NCBI RefSeq assembly: GCF_018130165.1
Contig: NZ_JAFCLZ010000004.1
Coordinates: 248,001-312,000 of the forward strand
Origin: Bradyrhizobium sp. JYMT SZCCT0180
GTDB taxonomy: Bacteria; Pseudomonadota; Alphaproteobacteria; Rhizobiales; Xanthobacteraceae
Length of the DNA stretch: 64,000 nt
Direction of reading: 5' to 3'
The notes beneath the pieces are model-generated. The model saw only the letters and a program-made list of their open reading frames with translations. It made no database searches and had not been told where the DNA came from. Made by a program: the position numbers and the translations under genes. Below, piece after piece: positions 59,377-64,000 of this stretch; position 1 is the first letter of the stretch, and every line of letters starts with the position of its first letter.

Positions 59377-59436
59377 GCCGATACCGGGTGGCACGAGGAA
59401 ACTACGAAGCAAGGCTAGTTAGCGGATATAAGAAGC

Positions 59437-59688
59437 CTAGTACCGGATAAATCCGCCCCTGCGGAACCCGCCACCGCCGTAGTATCCTCCGCCTTTACGA
59501 AAACCGCCGTACCCTCCGCGGCCGCGAGCAAAACCGCGTCTGAAGTAAACCTCGGTCGGTGCTACCTCATTTTGCCCACGCAGATCACTCAGTAGCGCCT
59601 CGATGCCCTGATGATCGCTCTGGATCGTTGCGCCGGGCCCATGCAGTTGCAGGACGGTCGATAGAACCTTCAGCGTGGTAATCGGCAT
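59437..59688 (-). CDS. grrA: Gly/Arg/aromatic-rich precursor peptide, GrrA-like RiPP
   Basis: The 83-residue peptide has a leader-like N-terminal half (MPITTLKVLSTVLQLHGPGA ... QGIEALLSDLRGQNEVAP) and a C-terminal core from about residue 47 with YFRRGFARGRGGYGGFRKGG and, after YY, GGGGFRRGGFIRY. The core holds repeated aromatic-X-Arg/Lys triplets (FRR, FAR, FRK, FRR, FIR), the kind of three-residue unit that rSAM/SPASM maturases cross-link into cyclophanes. CGGAGC precedes the ATG at 59688 with good spacing; a start 27 bases upstream is less likely. I infer that the maturase modifies this peptide. GrrA/OscA-type naming is by analogy; identity is not certain. Confidence 0.8.
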   Translation of the reverse strand: MPITTLKVLSTVLQLHGPGATIQSDHQGIEALLSDLRGQNEVAPTEVYFRRGFARGRGGYGGFRKGGGYYGGGGFRRGGFIRY

Positions 59689-60000
59689 GCTGTGCTCCGT
59701 TTTCTTGCGACGCAATAGAAGGGTCGAACGAAGGCCGGTGTATCAAGCAGCTGAGCAACGGGAGATTATACCAACTCCATTGTCGCGGCAATGTGGCGAA
59801 CTTTCGGTTGAGAGAAAGATTGGAAAACACCATCCTTCAGTTGAGCAATGAGCCGCGCAGCATCCGTGCTGTTATCCCGTTGCTTTCTCTACCTTCTTCT
59901 CAAGTCCGGAAAGATTGCTGCAATGCGCAGATTTCCTGGTCCGGGGTCGCAAACTTTGGTTTGGAGCCAACGTCCGGCATGCGTCTTGGGGGATGAATGT
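59689..60000. promoter_or_regulatory. Probable promoter region of the grrA-like operon
   Basis: This ~310-bp gap lies upstream of the peptide gene on the minus strand. It has no convincing reading frame. AT-rich segments occur at 59760-59830. I cannot place a promoter with confidence. Confidence 0.4.
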
Positions 60001-60165
60001 TCGGGCGCAGCGCGTCGCGAATGCGCATTCAGTTGTCGTCACCCGCCTTGCGCGCAATTGCGCACTGGAGCGGGTGATCCAGTATCCCAGAGAAAGCAGC
60101 GATAGAACCGACAGGCCGCGGCGTACTGGGTCCCCCGCTTTCGCGGGGGATGACGAACAACTGTG
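60001..60165. repeat. Repeat cluster with 'gtgatccagtatcccag' and 'ccgcggcgtactgggtccc' arms
   Basis: GGTGATCCAGTATCCCAG (about 60073-60090) and CGCGGCGTACTGGGTCCC (about 60117-60135) pair partly; CCCCCGCTTTCGCGGGGG follows as a tight hairpin. A nested 12-base palindrome, GCGCAATTGCGC (60052-60063), is the same as the core of the palindrome at 5583-5594. Confidence 0.7.
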
Positions 60166-60185
60166 GAGTGGTTAGTCGCCGTTAC

Positions 60186-60740
60186 TTACCGCGGCGCGCG
60201 CTTGGCCAGAATCCGCTGCAGGGTGCGGCGGTGCATGTTCAGGCGCCGCGCGGTTTCCGAGACGTTGCGGTTGCACATTTCATAGATCCGCTGGATGTGC
60301 TCCCAGCGCACGCGATCCGCCGACATCGGGTTCGCCGGCAGTTCGGATTTCTCGGTGCCGCTGGCGAGCAACGCTGCGACCACGTCATCGGCGTCGGCGG
60401 GCTTCGAGAGATAGTCGACCGCGCCCATCTTCACCGCCGTGACGGCGGTGGCGATGTTGCCGTAACCGGTCAGCACGATCGCGCGCGCCTCGGGGCGCTT
60501 GCGCTTCAGCGCCGATACCACGTCGAGCCCGTTACCGTCGCCGAGCCGCAGATCCACCACGGCGAAAGCCGGCGCGGAACGGCCGATCTGGGCGAGACCG
60601 TCGGACACGGTATCGCACGACGTCACGGCGAAGCCGCGGCTTTCCATCGCGCGCGACAGCCGCTCCAGAAACGGCTTGTCGTCCTCGACGATCAGAAGCG
60701 AGCGGTCGGTCAGGTCGTTCAGTTCGGTGATGGCGTTCAA
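60186..60740 (-). CDS. actR: Redox response regulator ActR/RegA/PrrA
   Basis: The 184-residue protein has a receiver domain (SLLIVEDDKPFLERLSRAME, phospho-Asp in AVVDLRLGDGNGLDVV, IVLTGYGNIATAVTAVKMGA) and the very conserved C-terminal HTH of this family, VRWEHIQRIYEMCNRNVSET then ARRLNMHRRTLQRILAKRAP. It binds DNA of targets for CO2 and nitrogen fixation, respiration and, in Bradyrhizobium (as RegR), nifA. The start is a TTG at 60740 with GGGGGAT upstream; other starts would cut the receiver. It lies 84 bp downstream of actS. Confidence 0.95.
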   Translation of the reverse strand: MNAITELNDLTDRSLLIVEDDKPFLERLSRAMESRGFAVTSCDTVSDGLAQIGRSAPAFAVVDLRLGDGNGLDVVSALKRKRPEARAIVLTGYGNIATAVTAVKMGAVDYLSKPADADDVVAALLASGTEKSELPANPMSADRVRWEHIQRIYEMCNRNVSETARRLNMHRRTLQRILAKRAPR

Positions 60741-60824
60741 GGTCGGGTATCCCCCGGTTGCAGTTCAACAAGATATGGCGTTACCAGACGGCGCTGCCAA
60801 GGCCTTCAATAGTCGATTAGGTTG

Positions 60825-62174
60825 TCATTCCCGGTCGCTGGAACCATTCCAGGAGTCGGTTTCCGGCGCCGTGTCGTCCGCCTCGAACCGTTCGCGCGGC
60901 CAGACGATTTGTACCACAGCGCCGTGATCGGGAAAGGTCCGGTTGGTAAACGAGACCTTGGCGCCGGTGCGCTCCAGCAGGGTACGGGCGATGAAGATGC
61001 CGAGCCCAAGGCCGGCCCGCACGCCTTGGTCCTCATCGGTGCTGCGCCGCCGCGATAAATAGGGCTCGCCGATGCGTTTCAGCATGTCGGGGGCGATGCC
61101 CGGGCCGTCGTCGGAAATGATCATCTCGACCGTGTCGGCGTTCCACCAGGCGTTAACCTCGACCGTGGTCCGGGCGAAATCGACGGCATTTTCCAGAATG
61201 TTGCCAACGCCATAGAGGACGGCGGGGTTACGGGCGCCGACCGGCTCACGCGTCGCTGCGACCGCTAGCCGCACCTTGATGGCGACGCCGAAATCGCGGT
61301 GCGGTGCAACCGTTTCCTCGATCAGCGTCGACAACGGCATGCGATCGAACGGCGCGCCGGAGGAGGAGAGCTGGGTGATCTTGGCCAGAATTTCGCGGCA
61401 GCGCTGCGCCTGCTCGCGCAGGGTCTTGAGGTCGCCGGCGAGCTGTTCGTTGCCATCAACCGTCTTTTCGAGTTCGCGCGAAATCAGGAAGATCGTCGAC
61501 AGCGGCGTGCCGAGTTCGTGGGCGGCAGCGGCGGCAAGGCCGTCGATCTGGGTAAGGTGTTGCTCGCGGGTCAGCACCAGTTCGGTGGCCGCCAGTGCGT
61601 CGGACAGTTTCCGGGACTCCTCGGTGACCTGGAACGCATAGAGCGAGGTGACGCCGATCGCGACCAGGATCGAGAGCCAGACGCCGAACAGGTAGATTGG
61701 GGGCAGCACCAGCGGGTCGTCGCTGTCCCAGGGCAGCGGCAGATGGAAAAACACCAATGCGGAGGCGCAGGCGACCGCGAGCACACCAAGTGCAATCGTC
61801 AGCCGGATCGGCAGTGCCGTCGCCGAGATCAGGACGGGGGCCAGGAACAGGAACGAGAACGGATTTTGCAGCCCGCCGGTGAGGAACAGCAGCGCCGCAA
61901 GTTCGACGATGTTGAGCGCAAGCAAGGCGGCCGCGTAGACCGGTTCCAGCCGCTGCATCGGATTGAACGCGATCTGCAGTGCGAGATTGACCAGCGCCGA
62001 GAGGCCGACAATGGCGACGCAAGGAATAATGGCAACGTCGAATTCCAGCCCATGCGCCACGATGAAGATCGCGGTGAGCTGGCCGAGCGCCGCCAGCCAG
62101 CGCAGCCGCAATATTGTATCGAGACGGACATGGCGGAGCGGATGGCGAAAGTCGGAGCCGGAAATTTCAGTCAT
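60825..62174 (-). CDS. actS: Redox sensor histidine kinase ActS/RegB
   Basis: The 449-residue protein has about six N-terminal TM helices with the ubiquinone-binding heptapeptide GGLQNPF at residues 100-106. The H-box is DGLAAAAAHELGTPLSTIFL (phospho-His 219), and a conserved Cys sits at 259 in REQAQRCREILAK, equivalent to the redox-active Cys of RegB. The ATPase region includes NILENAVDFA and GPGIAPDMLKRIGEPYL, GLGLGIFIARTLLERTG. It senses quinone state and oxygen and phosphorylates ActR. The gene is first in the actSR operon; a REP element and an ABC operon diverge upstream. Confidence 0.95.
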   Translation of the reverse strand: MTEISGSDFRHPLRHVRLDTILRLRWLAALGQLTAIFIVAHGLEFDVAIIPCVAIVGLSALVNLALQIAFNPMQRLEPVYAAALLALNIVELAALLFLTGGLQNPFSFLFLAPVLISATALPIRLTIALGVLAVACASALVFFHLPLPWDSDDPLVLPPIYLFGVWLSILVAIGVTSLYAFQVTEESRKLSDALAATELVLTREQHLTQIDGLAAAAAHELGTPLSTIFLISRELEKTVDGNEQLAGDLKTLREQAQRCREILAKITQLSSSGAPFDRMPLSTLIEETVAPHRDFGVAIKVRLAVAATREPVGARNPAVLYGVGNILENAVDFARTTVEVNAWWNADTVEMIISDDGPGIAPDMLKRIGEPYLSRRRSTDEDQGVRAGLGLGIFIARTLLERTGAKVSFTNRTFPDHGAVVQIVWPRERFEADDTAPETDSWNGSSDRE

Positions 62175-62236
62175 TCCGCAACTTTAGCCGCGTGGCGCCG
62201 CGATCACAAATTCGCGTGCTATTGGACCAATTTCTC

Positions 62237-62322
62237 CGTCATGCCCGGGCTTGTCCCGGGCATCCACGACTTTCTTTCTTATCGCCAAGACGTGGATGGC
62301 CGGGACAAGCCCGGCCATGACG
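62237..62322. repeat. Palindromic intergenic element ('catgcccgggcttgtcccggg' type)
   Basis: CGTCATGCCCGGGCTTGTCC and CGGGCATCCACGACTTT at the left pair with CGTGGATGGCCGGGACAAGC and CCGGCCATGACG at the right. It separates the divergent actS and ABC transporter genes, so it lies in their shared promoter interval rather than at a 3' end, which is unusual for such elements. Confidence 0.87.
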
Positions 62323-62367
62323 ACCTTCTTGCGCTCGTGGTCGCAATAGCCCAATGAACAGGCCCAA

Positions 62368-63159
62368 ATGGTCAATAACGACGCCGCGCCAATGCCGCCT
62401 CCCGCAGCCGATCCGGCAGGATCCGCGATCGAGGTCGCGCATCTGATCAAGCTCTACAAGACCACCCGCGCGGTAGACGACGTCTCATTTCGCATCGCGC
62501 GCGGCAGCATCACCGGCCTGCTCGGCGGCAACGGCGCCGGCAAGACCACGACGATTGCGATGATCATGGGGCTGGTGCTGCCGACGTCGGGCCGTATCCA
62601 GGTGCTGGGACATCCGATGCCCGAGCAAAGCGCCGAAGTGCTGGGCCGGATGAATTTCGAAAGCCCCTATGTCGACATGCCGATGCGGCTCACGGTGCGG
62701 CAGAATCTCACCATCTTCGGCCGGCTCTATGCGGTGGAGAATCTGCGCGAGCGCATTGCGCAGCTTGCCGCCGATCTTGACCTCGAGGAATTCCTCGACC
62801 GCGCCAGCGGAAAACTCTCCGCTGGGCAGAAGACCCGCGTTGCGCTGGCGAAAGCTCTGATCAATCAGCCTGAACTGTTGCTGCTCGACGAGCCGACGGC
62901 CTCGCTCGACCCGGATACGGCCGATTGGGTGCGGCAGCATCTGCAGGATTACCGCAAGACACATGACGCGACGATATTGCTAGCGTCGCACAACATGCTG
63001 GAAGTGGAGCGGCTGTGCGATCGCGTCATCATCATGAAACGCGGCCGGATCGAGGATGACGACAGTCCCGACCAGATCATGGCCCGCTACAACCGCGCGA
63101 CGCTGGAAGAAGTCTTCCTCGATGTCGCGCGCGGGCGGGTGAGGGAAGGCACGCCATGA
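62368..63159 (+). CDS. ABC-2 type transporter ATP-binding protein
   Basis: The 263-residue protein has Walker A GGNGAGKTTT, the signature LSAGQ, Walker B ELLLLDEPTASLDPDTADWV and the switch His in LLASHNMLEVERLCDRVIIM. Residues 1-20 form a polar leader. The arrangement and partner indicate an ABC-2 exporter, of the YadGH/NodI-like kind. The next gene overlaps its stop by ATGA, so they are translationally coupled. The cargo (lipid, polysaccharide or drug) cannot be told. Confidence 0.93.
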   Translation: MVNNDAAPMPPPAADPAGSAIEVAHLIKLYKTTRAVDDVSFRIARGSITGLLGGNGAGKTTTIAMIMGLVLPTSGRIQVLGHPMPEQSAEVLGRMNFESPYVDMPMRLTVRQNLTIFGRLYAVENLRERIAQLAADLDLEEFLDRASGKLSAGQKTRVALAKALINQPELLLLDEPTASLDPDTADWVRQHLQDYRKTHDATILLASHNMLEVERLCDRVIIMKRGRIEDDDSPDQIMARYNRATLEEVFLDVARGRVREGTP

Positions 63160-63974
63160 GCGGGGTTGCCGTTCATCACGGGATTTCGATGCACCGCATC
63201 AACGCGATGGTGCTGCGTTATTGGTACTTGCTGATGTCGTCCTGGCCGCGGCTTCTGGAGCTGATCTACTGGCCGGCGCTGCAGATCATCACTTGGGGCT
63301 TCCTGCAGAACTACATTTCGCAGACGTCGACTTTCTTCGCGCAAGCCGGCGGCTCGCTGATCGGCGCGGTCATCCTGTGGGACATCCTGTTTCGCGGCCA
63401 GCTCGGCTTTTCGATCTCGTTCCTCGAGGAGATGTGGGCGCGCAACCTCGGCAATCTGATGATGAGCCCGCTGAAGCCGATCGAGTTCCTGATCTCGCTG
63501 ATGGTGATGAGCCTGATCCGGCTTGCGATCGGCGTGATCCCGATGACGCTGCTGGCGCTGTTCTGGTTCGACTTCAATTTTTTCGCCATCGGCCTGCCGC
63601 TGATCGCGTTCTTCTGCAATTTGATCTTCACCAGCTGGTCGGTCGGGATCTTCGTGTCGGGTCTGGTGCTGCGCAATGGCCTCGGCGCCGAGAGCATCGT
63701 CTGGACCCTGATGTTCGGCCTGATGCCGCTCGCCTGCATCTATTACCCGGTGTCGGTGCTACCGGTCTGGCTGCAATATCTCGCCTGGACGCTGCCGCCG
63801 ACTTACGTGTTCGAGGGCATGCGGGCGCTGTTGATCGACCACGTGTTCCGGACCGACCTGATGGTGTGGTCGCTCGCGATCAACGCGGTGCTGTTTATCG
63901 CGTCATTTGCGATCTTCCTTGCCCTTTTGCGCAGCGCCAAACACCACGGTTCTTTGCTCGGTGGTGGCGAATAA
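63156..63974 (+). CDS. ABC-2 type transporter permease
   Basis: The 272-residue protein has six hydrophobic segments (LLELIYWPALQIITWGFLQN, GGSLIGAVILWDILFRGQL, LISLMVMSLIRLAIGVIPMT, FFAIGLPLIAFFCNLIFTSW, WTLMFGLMPLACIYYPVSVL and LAINAVLFIASFAIFLALLR). The central DILFRGQLGFSISFLEEMWA segment resembles the ABC-2 membrane domain's coupling region. It starts inside the stop of the ATPase gene. The gene is complete; the window ends 26 bp later. Confidence 0.92.
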   Translation: MSGVAVHHGISMHRINAMVLRYWYLLMSSWPRLLELIYWPALQIITWGFLQNYISQTSTFFAQAGGSLIGAVILWDILFRGQLGFSISFLEEMWARNLGNLMMSPLKPIEFLISLMVMSLIRLAIGVIPMTLLALFWFDFNFFAIGLPLIAFFCNLIFTSWSVGIFVSGLVLRNGLGAESIVWTLMFGLMPLACIYYPVSVLPVWLQYLAWTLPPTYVFEGMRALLIDHVFRTDLMVWSLAINAVLFIASFAIFLALLRSAKHHGSLLGGGE

Positions 63975-64000
63975 GTCACAAATTCCCGTGTATTTCTGAG

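Overview
The window looks like ordinary chromosome from an alphaproteobacterium of the Bradyrhizobium/Rhodopseudomonas/Afipia group, most likely Bradyrhizobium. The reasons are high GC coding DNA, dnaA lying downstream of rpsT, an ActS/ActR (RegB/RegA-type) redox pair, a DUF3551 small secreted protein, orphan tripartite-tricarboxylate (Bug) binding proteins, and many short palindromic intergenic repeats (the 'gtcattgcgagc...aagcaatcca' and 'cgtcccgggc...catacgccgcgg' types) of the kind these genomes carry. No insertion sequence, prophage, CRISPR array or conjugation gene is visible. The names rest on reading translated sequence, not on a database search.

Layout. 1-2.5 kb: 5' end of dnaA (cut by the window edge), a 1.2 kb non-coding stretch, rpsT with a clear terminator, and a small membrane protein. 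2.6-7.5 kb: msrA, a Wza-like export lipoprotein, a Bug protein, a dienelactone hydrolase and an alpha/beta hydrolase. 7.8-10.6 kb: iorAB-type molybdenum hydroxylase. 10.8-20.4 kb: an Imm11-like orphan, a hydrolase, a Tat-exported aminotransferase, a MOSC protein, a composite structured repeat, an HD-GYP protein, an acyl-CoA synthetase, a VOC protein, a second Bug protein and a DUF3551 protein. 20.4-22.4 kb: ArsR-SRPBCC-DUF899-DUF1428 operon with a palindromic operator on its start codon and a frameshifted DUF899 gene. 22.5-24.3 kb: a membrane protein, a winged-helix regulator and a second undecaprenyl-diphosphate synthase paralogue, linked by two near-identical 19-bp palindromes. 25-45 kb: stress, signalling and catabolic genes, including tRNA-Arg(CCG), UspA, two EAL proteins, an HWE kinase, a serine hydrolase, a P450, two LLM flavoproteins, a frameshifted VOC gene, an FGE-like protein and sthA. 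46-58 kb: MFS exporter, esterase, metallo-beta-lactamase-fold hydrolase, vWA protein, mmcB, hbdA, a DUF5107 protein, a CAP protein and SDRs. 58.2-59.7 kb: a radical SAM/SPASM maturase with a Gly/Arg/aromatic-rich precursor peptide. 60.2-64 kb: actR, actS and an ABC-2 transporter.

The most interesting unit is the two-gene peptide-maturation cassette at 58183-59688. It resembles the GrrM/GrrA (cyclophane-forming rSAM-SPASM) systems; the 36-residue C-terminal core has repeated aromatic-X-Arg/Lys triplets and no adjacent protease or exporter. Next are the shared operator joining a regulator/membrane-protein operon to a spare cis-prenyltransferase gene, and the ArsR operator over a start codon. 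Two genes are each broken by a single-base indel in or beside a homopolymer, which may be sequencing error.
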